From Leptodontidium sp. MPI-SDFR-AT-0119 (lineage: Eukaryota > Ascomycota > Leotiomycetes > Helotiales > Leptodontidiaceae): 64,000 nt of DNA. The notes below the pieces were generated by a model. That model did no database searches and was not told the DNA's origin. It worked only from the letters and a program-made list of their open reading frames with translations. Each line of letters opens with the position of its first letter. Position 1 is the first letter of the stretch. Positions 12,395 through 24,674 of this stretch are shown in pieces. The DNA is taken from assembly GCA_020726505.1 (NCBI GenBank), contig JAHLEZ010000021.1, forward strand, positions 558,001-622,000, read 5' to 3'. The translations under genes and the position numbers were made by a program.

Positions 12395-13378
12395 TTTGTA
12401 TCTGCGTTGATAACTAGCGAAGTTCTCTTTGTCAGTGGTAGGATGATAATCAGCGATGCAAAATGGGTGATGTCAAAATCAAGTTGTGAACAAAGGTTGC
12501 TTGGAGGGATATATGTATTCAAGAGACAAGCGTCTCAAAGTGGCCAGCCTTGGTTGCAGGTCTTGGGTGTTGTAGTTGACTATTTCCATGATTCAATTTG
12601 CAATGACATAGCAACTCAAATCAATGCTGTGTGAGCAGTGTACTTGGTAAGCCCGGAGAAAAATCGCGTCCGAGATGGCGCTAAGTTGAAGTTGCGTGGA
12701 GACTTGGTAATGACTTCATTGCTTTGTCTCTGGCGGACATGAATTTTTCATTTAATCCGTCTTCTATATTTTAGTACATAACGTTATGACACTAGTGGTT
12801 AATCTTCAAAGTTGTTCTACACCCCCCTCATTCAGTGGACTGAAAATGGGACCCATCCACTACAATGTTATCTGACGAACCAGTGAACTTCCTTTCCCTG
12901 GGAGTGGATAGCCCCATTTTCAGTCCACTGAATAAAGGGAGTAGCGCTGCCTTAAATTTTAAGTGAATGGGAAACTTGGGCAAAAAGGTTCGTTAATCCT
13001 CAGCCCCGCGTGTGAGAATTACTTGACCTGTTCTCTGACAGCACTGATCATGGTATCCTCTCAGGCGTTCAATAATGACTGGCGACATGCCGTTGAGCAG
13101 TGGTCATCCGCTGCCATGCCCAGGCAGATCAAGGTGGAACACAAATTAACTGATCATCTGAGCCGTTGCTCCAAATGTCTTCTATGTTGAAACTCTGTGT
13201 CAAAGATATTTTGCTTGTCGTTCATTTCAAATATTCTATATCAAAACGCCGGAACTCTCCCGATGGTATCTCCCATGTTTTCCGCCCCTTCTCTCATTGA
13301 ACGCGAACTCCGAATTTAAACTCCGCAAACTCCGAATGCAAAGTACAATACATATTATTGGCCACACCACAGCAAATA
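12395..13378. other. Intergenic region containing a fold-back element
   Basis: Between the SDR promoter and the 3' end of the kinase-VWA gene. Apart from the 104-bp inverted-repeat element described separately, nothing is recognised; short ORFs here are not supported. Confidence 0.5.
12830..12933. repeat. Small fold-back (MITE-like) element with 21-bp perfect inverted repeats
   Basis: Bases 12830-12850 (ATTCAGTGGACTGAAAATGG G) are the exact reverse complement of 12913-12933. Inside the arms a shorter pair, ATCCACT near 12855 and AGTGGAT near 12903, continues the pairing after mismatches. The spacer is about 60 bp and non-coding. This is the form of a miniature inverted-repeat element or a transcribed hairpin. 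No clear target duplication is visible. Confidence 0.7.
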
Positions 13379-16300
13379 TTATCTTGGCCAAGGCTGGTTT
13401 CTGCCCCACCGCGAGGATTCAGACGGCGAAAATGGCTTCTGCGGCTTGAGAGTCTGTTGAGACATATCAGTAGCTGTCCTGGGTGGGGGCGTGAAAGGCC
13501 CCTGGCTGCTAGGACTTGAGTGTAGCGATCGATTTGGCGACGACAGTATCGGCGTACTGGGGCTTGTGAGATCTGGCAGTTCTTCCGGCGACTCCACGAG
13601 TTCGAGTTCATTTTCCTCGCCGTCGTAGTTCTCAACCAAGCTCCCCAAGAGCATCTTGTAGACATCGCCATTCGAAGGTTCCATATCGATAACGTCCCTG
13701 GAGTCCATTGTCAGTCAAATCACACAAATTGTGCAAGCTACTCACGGGATTCCTCTATACTTGAGGTGGTCATCCAAGTGGATTAGTCGGGCAGTTGCCG
13801 CTTCATCTACACCGAACTGAATGAACTGAATGCTGACGCGTCGTGGCACAACATTATTCGGGAGGTCTTTGACTTTTTTCACGAACGCTACAATCTGCTC
13901 GCTGACCTCATCTTTGTTCTTCACACCCTCCCAAAGCCCGTCGGTGAGGACTATGATAGTCATGGCTTTCTTCGTGTCCTCAAGGTACTTTTCGAAGAGA
14001 TTACCCAGTGGTACGCGGATATCTGTTGCAGCTGACGCTGTCGGTATTGCTGAACGGTGTCGCATAGCATTGGTGAATGCAGCAGTATTCCTTTGCTGTT
14101 TCAAATTATAATTGCCTAGGGTAAAGTGAAGATCGGGTCCATTAGGGTCCTGTCCTGCAGCCTTTTCTACCAGTACACCAAGCAGGTTTGTTGCTTCGTC
14201 CCAGTGTTGCAGCATTGTAGTTGCATTATCGACCAAAAATACCTTCAATCATTTTCAGTATTCGTTTTCATGAAATGAGAAAGAGCGAAAACTTACCAGG
14301 TCTCGCTGGCCTAGGTGGCTACTGAGGACTTTATCTTTAGTGTCCTTCCCCAAAGCCTTCTTCGCCTTGCTGAACAGCCCTCTAGCCCCCTTCTTCTCCT
14401 TTTCCAATTGCTGTTTTGCTTGGAACACATTTTGCGGAGGTGCTCGCAGAGTTCTGTGTTGATTGGAAGCTCCGGTGTTCTTTCGTGGTGGTGTGCTTGC
14501 AGAACCCATCATTTGAGAAAGCCCGCCCATCGACATAGGACGCATCGGCGGAAACTGGCCATTTTTCTCAGCAGTATTCGGTGACGAAACGTTGGCGACC
14601 TCCGACTCCAAAGCATCAGTATCCTGTGGCGGTGATATGGGAGTTTGTTCCAACTTGTAGTATGTCGATCTGTGTGTGGTTTTCATCATTGGGACTTCGA
14701 GACGCGCCAACTTTGCGCTCCGGCGGTGCGAAGTAGATGAAGTTCCTTTTGATGGGCTCTTGGGAGGGAGTTTGGCCGGCACCGAGTCATCAAGCTGACA
14801 CAGTGCATCTTTGATAAGCTGTGGTACTTCCATCCCAAGTTTAGATTGTACTTCGTTGCCTTTCTCTAGGATGCGCTTCAGTTCCACGCACAACATTTCT
14901 GCACTGAGTCGTTTTGTCGGATCTCCCAGCAACATATGAGTGTCGACTAGATCGAGAACCAAGCTGGTGATTGTGTCTGTATTGCGCAATATCATGCGTA
15001 ATGTCTTATGCCAACTTGTTACTGCAGGTAGAACTATATGTTCGTTGTGAAAGCAATCGTATGTGTCGTGTGGTGTTGTGACATCAGCAGAACCGTCTGC
15101 ACCAGCTTGGGAATCTTGCTGGTACTTCCTCACTGCTTCCCTTCGGAGCTCCGCATATTGAAGAATCCCTTGATGGCCAAGTGCGACCCAAGTTGCGGCA
15201 ATTGAGAAGACACAACCCAACGACCATATATCGATCGTTTGGTGCACTACATTGGACGATCTTCGCCTGCTTGGATGGCACTCAGGTGCTCCTGGGTTGG
15301 AAACGTCAGTGTAGTTCCATCCCACGCCAAACTCCATTTACTGTGGGAAAATACCGTATGTCTCTGTTCCCCCAAGAACTTCGCCCATTGGTACTTGATC
15401 AGTCTTTTTGACAAAATGAGCAAACCCAGGGTCGGCTAATTTGAAATTTCCGTGAACGCTGAGGATGTTGTCGGGCTTGATATCGGCATGCCACCTAAAG
15501 TGACGTTAGTAAGGTCAATTTCAGAGACAGGACCAAAGTACCCATAGTATTGCTCTGCCAGCTCCCCTTTTCCATATTCAAGGTTATGGACGCCTTTGAT
15601 GGCATCACCAACCTCAAACAAATCTTCCCAAAACCCCAGGATTTCGTCTGCGAATACTGGTGGCAATCGCTCCAGAAAGTATTCCTCCAAGTCCAAATCA
15701 CCGTACTCGAGGAGAATATTCCACGTCTTTTCCATGACTTTCGATGCGACAGTGTGCGAGGCGTGTTCTGAGGAACTCGGGGGTGGGTCACAAACGTGTG
15801 AGTACCAACCAAGATATCCAACCATCCCTTCGTGATTTTTGAGGCCGCTGAAAGCCCTTCGCTCGTTGTCGAAGAGGTCGTAATTGCCGTCATGAAAAGT
15901 TTTGAGTGCAAATTGGTACCTCTAATCAACAGCGTTAGTCTTCCTTCACGATGCGACTTGAGATCTTTGACTTACGTATCCAAAGCCATCTTCTCTGCTG
16001 TTGTATTTGGAGGCACTCTGTTTCAGGTCGGCCGATACAAACTCATCCTGTACCTCAATTAGATATATGCCCGTCGCACTGCCGCCCTTCTCGTTGATCT
16101 TCTGCTTTTGGCAAATTGGCATGATGTATTTTTTGTCGAAAATCTTGCTCATGTCCGTGGACAGATCGATGGGGCAGAAACTCCATTGTTTTGCGTGGAA
16201 TTTCTCGGCTAGGGCCCACGCCTCTGCATTTCCCAGGCTCATTCCCATGATAGTCGCATGGAGTTCTTCGACATTAGACACGGGGAGTCGCGAATCTTCG

Positions 16301-16632
16301 ATGCCGCTATTCTGGAACTTGTGCACGAGGTGTCCTCGCTCCAGATCAAGCAGTATGCTGAACACCCGTAGGCATCCTTTCGATAATTGCGAGGCGGAAA
16401 TGGGTCCGAAGTGGCCTTCGCTGTTGGCATACACAGCGTGGTGAAGACGCTCTACTTGGGTCATGTCATGGCCATCCCATGAACCCCTCCACCACTTTAT
16501 AAGACTGTGTACCCGCACGAATGGTTTGGCTCCATCGTATTCTGGCGTCACTGTCATGCGCTTCAGCGTTTGCTCGAAGTCGCGGAATGCTGCATTTCGA
16601 TCGAAACTGGGGGCAGGCCTGGCTGGTTGCAT
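13379..16632 (-). CDS. Protein kinase fused to VWA-like domain
   Basis: Six proposed exons (16632-15976, 15921-15542, 15494-15355, 15291-14297, 14242-13746, 13697-13379) give 995 residues with consistent phases. Residues 1-219 form an N-terminal region of unknown fold. The kinase domain follows: ATP lysine in FALKTF (K226), catalytic loop WHADIKPDN (HAD in place of HRD, D350), DPG in place of DFG (D367), APE at 394-396, then DIWSLGCVF. After a Ser/Pro- and Lys-rich linker comes a von Willebrand A-like domain beginning VFLVDNATTM (D729) and containing IVLTDGLW (D825), so the metal site is degenerate but partly present. The tail is acidic then Ser/Pro-rich. Kinase activity looks possible because K, D, N and D are kept. 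The frame is open upstream to an ATG at 16893, but the ATG at 16632 starts the conserved-looking part. Substrate and pathway unknown. Confidence 0.8.
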
Positions 16633-17206
16633 ATCGACAGTCCAGGAGAGAGCGAAGGTATCTCCAACAACAGGGCTGCAGGGTGGATGTCGGAATGGTG
16701 AAGCAAGGCTGTGACTTTGTCCGCACGTTGATTGGGCGTGCCTATGCCGTCCGAATGGCAAAGGGAGTAATCTTTGCAGTTCGACGAAGAGTAAGACCGC
16801 GGGTTCGAATCGAGGAACAGATAGAGAAGAATAGAAATGGTGTCTGCTCAAGGAAGAATCGCTGGGGGATGCAGTGCTGCCAGCTGGAAGCATGGCTGCT
16901 CCAAGGCTGGCGAATCACACTACCTTGCAAGTACTCAGTCAAGACGGCTGGAAAGCCATCGATTGACCCCCTCAGCTTCTTTCTTCGCCACCATCCTCGG
17001 GGGAGGTACTGCTTTGGACAAATCGGTGAGTGACTAGCTGGTTGCGCAATTAGAGCCCACACAGTTGACGAACTAGACAGTCGGATGTGTTTATACTTTG
17101 CAGCCAAGCTGTGAGATAGATCTTACCTGCGGCCTGGCCCGTCGTGGGATGCTCTACAAGCCCCGGCCAAGCACGAAGGCGGGGTCTGTTTGACAGGCTC
17201 CAGGTA
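16633..17206. other. Intergenic region between kinase-VWA start and Tc1/mariner element
   Basis: Probable promoter of the kinase-VWA gene. The sequence has normal base composition up to the transposon edge and no supported gene. Confidence 0.5.
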
Positions 17207-17365
17207 CAGCAATGTCCATAACTAGCTTCAATCCGGATTTTTAGCGAGCCTCACCAAAAGTTGAATTCCCCCCCGCATCCCAGCCCCCTCACTTTACAAC
17301 TACCTCTAATAACTCCACGAATTCTTGTCCAAACACAATAAAATTTTCAGAATATCAAGGTTAAC

Positions 17366-19267
17366 ATGCCTCGAGCCTCTCGGTCAAAGCGTTTACAAGG
17401 TCTAGCGCTAGATACAGATGAAATTAACAAACGGGCGCGTAAACTTAACACTAACTCGTTAGAGGCATTTACTAGGTCCCAGGAGCCCATTTCCCGTAAA
17501 TCTAAGGGCAAGAAGCGTGCCAGGGCCTCTACTATTGGAGAAGAGGGTGTAAAGGATGCTACAGAAGTAGACGATTATATAGAAGAACCGGTAGAAGACG
17601 CTACAGAAGAGGAGCCCTTAACACTTAATCCTCAAAAAGGCAAGGACAAGACAGATGTTACTATTAAACTCTCTAGCGCAGTTTCAACGCCTTCTAAGTT
17701 ACCTCATCGAAAGAAACAAGTTCTAGCCTTTGATCTAATAGATAATTATAGCCCTAAACTCACAATTAGGTTCGTTATTACTGTTTCAATTAATAGTCGA
17801 GCGAAGAACTCATTCTTACTCTATAAAGACATCAATTCCCGAGATCGACTACTATTTGTAGCTATAGGAGCGTTAATATATAAGAAAAGAGTAGAAGGAT
17901 AAGCTAATATAAGAGGATTAAAAGGTATAAATAGGCCGGAGCTAGGACTATAGGTTATTACTTTAAGAGATCTAAAGAAATAAGGGATTTACACAGAATT
18001 GACAAATGAAGATAATCTACGGGATTTCTATGTGTTTTTACGTCAATAGAACTATTCTAGGGCTAAATAGGCATCTATTGTTTCTGTGGATGCCCTGTAT
18101 AAGACGTACGACAGAGACATAACCCCCGAGCTTACTCTTCTAACTAAAGATAAAGGCAAAGGGAAAACACGACTAAAGACTATATAGAAAGTCAGCGTAC
18201 GCTAACCTTCTAGCGATAATATAATTAATTTAGATAAAGAAGATGACGACGATTCGGTAATTATCTCTCCTATAGAGAAGTTACTAAACACTATAATAAG
18301 GAAACTATTACAAAAGAAGAGGTTATTAGAAGAGAAGGAAACTAGGCTTGAATTATTACGGAGAACGGTCTTTAATTTAAATTATTGTGCCGACTCACGT
18401 TATAGTAATAGAAGAGGTTATTACTACGTACTAAAGTCGACTAGTACTCACTATATTATATCGCTATTAGAGCAAGAAGAGTAGGCTATAACTATCAAAT
18501 TAAAGATCCCTAGAGTTAATTTCTATACTCCACCTGCCACATAGATTACTAGATTTTAAGACGGCGAGTCGATAATATAGATAAAATTATTAGGAAACCG
18601 TAAGGTTAATTAAAAGAAAAAAGAGAACGTACTAAAGAAAGATACGACAAAGTCAAGTCTAATACACCTTCACGTTAATATGCCCGCTACGACTCTGGCT
18701 CCCCTTGCCTAACCGCAACCACTAGTATATATACCCCCCCCTCCTCTTAATTACTAGTAATATAGTCTATTTAGGCTTTAATTTATTAAAGGCATGCCTG
18801 TTAGTCCTTCTTTTATAGGGGCTATTATATAAAACCTCGCTCCTAGTAATATGCGAAATATTACTCTACCCTCCTCACCTTTACGACTAAGGCTAATAAG
18901 GGGGAACAAGATATTAGCCTTCCGCGACTTTCTCTTGAGGTTAAAGACTCTCCTTACACGTAAGCCATTGATTTAATCTGCGTTTAACTTGTTTGACGAC
19001 GCAAATATATTATCTATTAATCAATTATATAACAAAGAGTTAATTACGTCTTATAGTATCAAAGTTAACACTACTGACTTGATTTCAAAGTACGTTTCTA
19101 AATTTAAGCTTGAATTTAAGGAGAGACAGAGAGTAGAGACAGAGGCCGCTACAGCTTTATTAGATTTCCCTAATATAAGTAATACTAGCGATATACGTCG
19201 TCAAATAGAGGGTCTAAGTGTAGGGTTAAGTAAGGAACTAGATAATAATTTTTTCGACGAATACTAA
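17366..19267 (+). pseudogene. Second gene of the Tc1/mariner element, many RIP stops
   Basis: A single plus-strand frame of 634 codons can be followed from the ATG at 17366 to 19267 without frameshift. It is interrupted by about 18 stops, all TAG or TAA and none TGA, as if CAG, CAA and TGG codons had been hit by C-to-T or G-to-A changes. The first 178 residues are open and basic, with a KKRARAS patch and acidic repeats. The last 92 residues are open again and helical (FKLEFKERQRVETEAATALL). The middle holds a charged coil (LLQKKRLLEEKETRLELLRR). I recognise no domain. It may be an accessory protein of the transposon or captured host sequence. Confidence 0.75.
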
Positions 19268-19604
19268 ATTAATTTAAATAGGATAAAGTGTGTACGTATT
19301 CTTAATACCTAAATACTTAATATCCGCGTTATTTTAGTCGTATTTATATGTATTTATTAGTGTAATTAAACATCTAAAGCTATCTGACGTTAATTCGCTT
19401 AAGTTCGCATCTTCGCTTTCGTATCCTTATTCTTAATAGTCATTACTAACTATATTTTTAAAGAGAGCCTGTAATACTTTTACTATAGATTTAGGTATAA
19501 TAGTTTTATACTTCCCTAATACTTACGTTCCTGAAATACGCACGTACTCTGCGGGCAGCATTAGGGCCTAAACCTGACTTAATACATACTTATTCTAGGA
19601 AATC

Positions 19605-20501
19605 TTAATAATTTATATGTTTATGCCTCTCCCTATAATAATAGTGACGAATATATGCCTTTAGGTCTCTAAAGCTCTCTTTAATTAGGTTAAAATCAGG
19701 AGAATATAAAAGTAAGAAAAGTAATAAGACCTCTCTTCTATTAAACTGTGCTTGAATCTCATTAATATTAGAATAATAGATTAAGACGTTATTAAGGACT
19801 ACTACTAATCTAAAAGCAAGATATGCGTTATATAGTAGTAATAAGTCGTTAATCATAAAATCCGCAAACATGTCGCCTGTATAAGTGCCTATAAAGGTTA
19901 TAAAAGTGATATAGCCGTCCATAATATATATAAGGAGTACAGATACCCGTTCTTTACTTTGTAGCCACCTCTTAACCACTACTCTTACTCTTAAATAAGA
20001 CTAGCTATATTGACGATTTCTAGTCCTATCGTCGCTCCTAGATTCGTCTACACAAACGATTTAGTCTACTATGTATTACTATAGTCGATATGCCCATTCT
20101 AAGCGTAATTCCTAGTTTTATTAAGCGACGACGACCTTTAACTTCTTCTAAGTAATCTTGATTCTTGCTAATATTCGTTATATAGTAGTTCTAGCCATAT
20201 TAACGTCAAATACGTCCTTTAGAAAGTCTATAATCTCGTCTTAGTACATCTATAGTCTCTCGTCTAAAAGTAACTTAATTAACTACTTTATTTCTATAGA
20301 AACAATCTTCGCGGGACCCCTAGATCGTGGTAAAACAGGTAGATTATGCTCTAATTGTAGTTTATAATAATATACCGTTCGTTTAGTCGTCTTATATATA
20401 TTAGCGATTAATTATAAGTAGGCTCGGTCGAGTATAACATTGGGGTCCCGAAGAGTATCTTTAATACGCGCCACTACGTCTATATCTAAACGAGGAGCTA
20501 T
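19605..20501 (-). pseudogene. Tc1/mariner transposase relic
   Basis: A 299-codon minus-strand frame, in one phase throughout, with many RIP-type stops. The start codon appears mutated from ATG to ATA at 20501, inferred from the following APRLD. Visible transposase landmarks are VDES (first catalytic Asp), MDGYITF, GTYTGDMF, then VVVLNN, where the second catalytic Asp of the family's DN has become Asn, and LYSPDFNLIKESF, derived from the PPYSPDxNPIExSF block with the acidic residue. Changes P-to-L and D-to-N are what C-to-T and G-to-A mutation produces. Non-functional. Confidence 0.88.
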
Positions 20502-20701
20502 CAAAGTAACCTACAAATTAGTTCGTTAAAAAGCGTAACTGTTAAGCTTTAATTTGAGCTACTTACGACGTTGTTCTGACAATATTTGGTAGTACTGTGT
20601 GAGGGGGCGCCGATATAAGAGATGGCGGGAGGGGGGCCGACGCGACTTTTCGTGAGGCTCGCTAAAAATCCGGATTGAAGCTAGTTATGGACATTGCTGT
20701 A

Positions 20702-21040
20702 TAGTGGTGTATAGTGGGGTGTGGGAGACAGGAACCCTAGCGATATTCCTGAGATCAAATTATCGCACTCATACAATGGGAGGCTTCAAGGAGCGGCTTC
20801 CGGGAAATAATGCTATATGTATTGTAGTTCTATCATTGAAAACGCCCCACGCTAAATGGATTGAATGAATACAGTTATAATACATGATATAAATCGCCCT
20901 CCGCGCTGCCTCAACGATCAGTTATTCTCTCTTTCAATCTACCTCAATATCTCAACATTGCCGAGCCGGAAACAAGCGCCAAGGGAGGCGGCTTTTCTTT
21001 TTGCCCATACCAAATTTCACTCCTAGACGATGAATAAGTC
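20702..21040. other. Short intergenic region
   Basis: Sequence between the transposon edge and the 3' end of the CorA-like gene; no feature recognised. Confidence 0.4.
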
Positions 21041-22896
21041 TTAAGATGTGGCCGATTTATTCATAGGAGTTCTCAATACCCTTCCTAGTCGCGCTAGCTT
21101 GCTCCTGCTAGATTTTTTGAAGGAGATGTAGCAGAGAACAAGCGTGACAAGTGTCAGAGGAATAGTAACCTCGAACCAATTATTCAAGGCCTCTTCGGAA
21201 AATGTCCCTCCGTTTTGATATTTGATGATATCCGTGCTGAAGAATGTCTGTGGGATGTCAGTATGTTGGGAGTGTACATGTTTTTATTTGTAGGTCAGGC
21301 CGATAAAACTCACCGAAACAAACGTCGCTGGAAGAAAGATAACAGTCACAACTGTGACGATACGCATTGCAATCGCTTCCTTCTGAGCCATTATTCCTAG
21401 CTCATGCATGCTGACTGTCAAGTCTTCCATCTTCTCCGTACCCTGAGCTTGCAGATGTTGCAAGACCTAACCAGTTGTTAGTCAAGTCGATTTGGGAGAA
21501 TATAAAAAACACTCACCAAAGCCTTTCTATCGCCAATGATCTTCACCAAAAGTTTTGCTCGTGATATCTGCATCTCCAGGTCGTATGTCATGACTTTGAC
21601 CTGCTCAGAGAAGACCAAGATATCGTCCTTGCAAGCATCCCTCCAAGGAAAGTTCTTGTCATTCAGCAAGTTTTTGTAAAACTCCCTAAGGGATTTGAGA
21701 ACATTGACATTGGCTTCCAAAATCATTATCGCTATGTTGATCTTCTCTTCGTGGCTTTGCACATATTGAACATCCTTCGGTTCAAAGTGATGACGGGGGA
21801 CAGATCGATCACGAGGAGCAAACACAACTGCAGTCTGTGAGATCACTGTTAGTTACTGCAAGGGAAGGAACCCTTCCTTTCACTCACTGCACGATCGATA
21901 GACTCTTCCAGCCATTGAATGTACCAACGCCAGTCCTCCACAGACCAATTGCAACAGACTAGGTGAACATCCAGCGTACGTCTAAAACAGTTCTCCGGCG
22001 AGCTGAAGTCTCTGTCCTCGGGCCTTCCGTCCAGGCCATTCATGTCTTCTATCCTATCTTTGATTTCTTTGTCACCCTTAGTAACAATCCACAGCGACGT
22101 TCCGGTCTCAACATCAAACTGGTGGTGAATAGCTGCTTGCCGTATGGACCATTCTTGCTCACGAAGTTTCGTGTCCGGTAGCGAGATAAGATTGCTAGCT
22201 TTCAGATTGTAGCACAGCTGGAACTGGCGACCACTCCTCCCTAGGAATTCGACCTGAGGTCCTCGAGCAGGTTCTTTGATCAAATTTTGCTCCCGAAATC
22301 CACTAAACCGCAAGTCCCGGGGCTCCTCTTGAGACCCAAACACTGACAGGAAATCGATGTAGATCGGCATAACTTGGTGGTAAGTCAGGATCCGAAGAAG
22401 CATTCGGAGACTAAGTTTGAGGGGCTCCCGTGAGTTTTCGGCGTATAGATAGCTAAGAAATATCAATTATGGTCCATATAATTTCACGGAAGCAGGGAAT
22501 AAATACATGAATCTACACAATGGATCCTTTTTTGTTGCGAGCTCTCCTATTGTTGTTCCCGCAACTGGGCCAGGCATCGAAGTATCGCCCAACCATTCCT
22601 TCAGAGCCTCGTCGTCGAAAATATTCCGCTTCACGAATCCTTTGCAACACAAAATCAGATGGATATCCGGAACTAACAGAGGGAAGCATACCCTGAGCAG
22701 AGGGGACCAGATCTCTGAAGGGGACCTCAAATTCGTCTTCATCTTGAATCAACAGCGTACGTTCGGCGCCCCTCAATCGGACGAAATACGCCTCTGCAGC
22801 GTCCCTGTACGTCGTTTGGCAAATCAGATTCCTGGGATAAGACTCGAAATCTGCATAAGATCGCTTAAAGCTTTCTGCCAGTGCTGGTGGCATCAT
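21041..22896 (-). CDS. CorA-like Mg2+ transporter domain protein
   Basis: Six exons (22896-22692, 22639-22507, 22452-21888, 21834-21517, 21466-21314, 21247-21041) give 526 residues with matching phases. The middle shows features typical of the large fungal CorA-like family: SREPLKLSLRMLLRI (about 118), EWSIRQAAIHHQFD (about 205), SLWIV, and DWRWYIQWLEE. A helical region follows, then two membrane helices near the C-terminus (IVTVVTVIFLPATFVS and VTIPLTLVTLVLCYISF). The GMN loop of bona fide CorA channels is not present, so ion transport is not established. These proteins are abundant and variable in Leotiomycetes. A small same-strand gene lies 230 bp upstream. All splice sites are canonical and no defect is seen. 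Confidence 0.88.
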
Positions 22897-23125
22897 GAAA
22901 CTAGGCTTCGGGTCAATTATTGTTACTTTGACAGTGAAAAAGGACCTTGGTTCCTCTATGCCATCTCATTGCTACCAAGTGCGCATATATACTACAGAAA
23001 TATTGCAGCGTGGGTCTTGAGGCAGACTTTTACTTCGCCCTGGTGGCTGAGTTGAGGGGCTTTTTTCACGGGTGAAGTCAAGAAGCGGCGGCTTAAGTTG
23101 AAACCTTTCATTCGCTCAGCCGCAA

Positions 23126-23747
23126 CTACGGAACGTCAGCTGCAACTGCGGCGGGCTCCCGTCTCCGCGGTGGGGAATCCGCCCTCCTCGCAGTAGGCTT
23201 CTTCTTGTCTTTGAGTTTGGAAATCTCCTTCTTCAGTTGCTCCACTTCGTCCTACAGGTGTCACGCCTCGTGAGTACAGCATTCCACGTAGCATCGGGAT
23301 CAGAACAACTCACATCTGTCAGAGAGTCTGGAATTGCAAACCAGTAATTATCCTTCGAAACCTGTGACAGCAGGTCAGATAAACACACTAATGTACGCTT
23401 CGTGGCAGCATCAAGTGACATACATCTCTTCCTTTGTATCGCTCCTTCAGCTCCGGGAATTTCGCCACCAAGAATGGCTTGAGTTTTTCGTCCCATCTCA
23501 GGAGGTATGTTGGGTACGACTCCTGTCTTAGTTCCTCCTCGTCGCACATATCCCTCTCCGCCCGGGCTTTTCCAATGGTCAGGGTTCTTGCTTTGGTGGC
23601 CAAGCTCTTGATTGACTTCATAGTGCTTTCTCGACGAATTGGGCGCCCAGCGCCTGGGTCAGGTGGATTATTTGCAGCCATTTCTGATGTCGTGCTGGGA
23701 GACGCTTCTGAACCAGGGCGTTCGTAAGACTTTTCTTCAGACTGCAA
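23126..23747 (-). CDS. Small uncharacterised protein with C-terminal coil
   Basis: Three phase-0 exons (23747-23424, 23361-23314, 23251-23126) give 165 residues. The N-terminus is polar and Ser/Pro-rich. A short folded-looking part reads YLLRWDEKLKPFLVAKFPEL (about 83-102). The C-terminus is a short Lys/Glu coil (DEVEQLKKEISKLKDKKK) and an Arg/Pro tail. No family recognised. It is read in the same direction as the CorA-like gene just downstream; the pairing could be functional or chance. The perfect phase agreement of three introns supports a real gene. Confidence 0.7.
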
Positions 23748-24674
23748 TCTGATGGCAGATTTTTGGATGATTATGGGCGCAGAAGCCTGACAATGAAGAG
23801 GCCGGGCCTCGACTTATACCGAGGGCTACCCACAAGGCATCTACCCTGAGCCTCAAAGTCTGAGACTTGAGCCTTAAAGAATCCTAAATTCGTGGTGGCG
23901 AGGGCACGCTGCATGAAACCTCCAGCGCGACTAGGATTGCTTGGCCAATAGATTGTGGTTTTATAGAAACTAGCGGGTTACCACATTACGCCTACAGGCT
24001 CTCAGGCCAATGACTTCTCATGTACTCGGTGACCCATTTCAGCCTTACATGTCAGCGAATTACATCCTGCCAGCCTCATCTCGAATTCTGTACCAACTGG
24101 CACTACTGGAAAAGATTGCTGGTACGTCAGAGCTTCAAAGTCACTAACGAAATCAATTTTCCCTCGTTTGTTTACTTACTTTGAATGAGTATTTATTCCT
24201 CGTTTTTCGTTGAGATCAACCTTATCATTGAGTTCTGATTAAATGAAAGAGCACCAGGTGGAGTATCAATACTGATCTGAGTATCTTCACGATGAAGACT
24301 TTCTCCTTATATTTTCTGGACAGTTCGAACGGATCATCAGTCGCTTTTTGGCCACAACTGTTACGAATTTTAGCCGAGGCAGCAATCCACCCAGGCAGGC
24401 CTTTGGAAATGCATTTACATCTGATGATAACACCGACATGTTACAGGTGCCCGATCCATTAAACATAGCTTGATCCATATTCAGTAAGTCAAGATGACGT
24501 TAATTTTTGCGACGAGTGACATGAATTAGACACTACGCTAGCATTGCTGACATGATGTTGTTTGTTTGTATCTCCTATGAATCTCATTGATACTACATCC
24601 TCTTGATGATAAAAAGCTAAGCATAATCTCTCCCATGATCTTCCACTATCCCAAAAAGCTGCAGTATCGCTTAC
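23748..24674. other. Intergenic region, AT-rich
   Basis: No supported gene. A short ORF from 24010 runs to a GTACGT motif near 24120 and could be an orphan first exon, but no partner exon is seen. Confidence 0.4.

Larger units (their letters stand above)
17207..20699. mobile_element. Tc1/mariner element, RIP-degraded, two convergent genes
   Basis: The 48 bases at 17207-17254 are identical to the reverse complement of 20652-20699, and six more bases match with one mismatch. The element is flanked by TA on both sides (17205-17206 and 20700-20701), the target duplication of the Tc1/mariner superfamily. Inside are a minus-strand transposase relic and a plus-strand second gene, facing each other. 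The interior is strongly TpA-enriched and full of TAG/TAA stops, as expected from RIP. Two-gene Tc1/mariner elements are known in fungi (Hupfer of Beauveria is one I recall). The element cannot make its own transposase, but its ends look usable. Confidence 0.92.

Noticed and set aside
16780..16830. tRNA-like T-arm (GCGGGTTCGAATC)
   Set aside because: The 3' side of the stem does not pair, and no anticodon, D arm or acceptor stem can be fitted.
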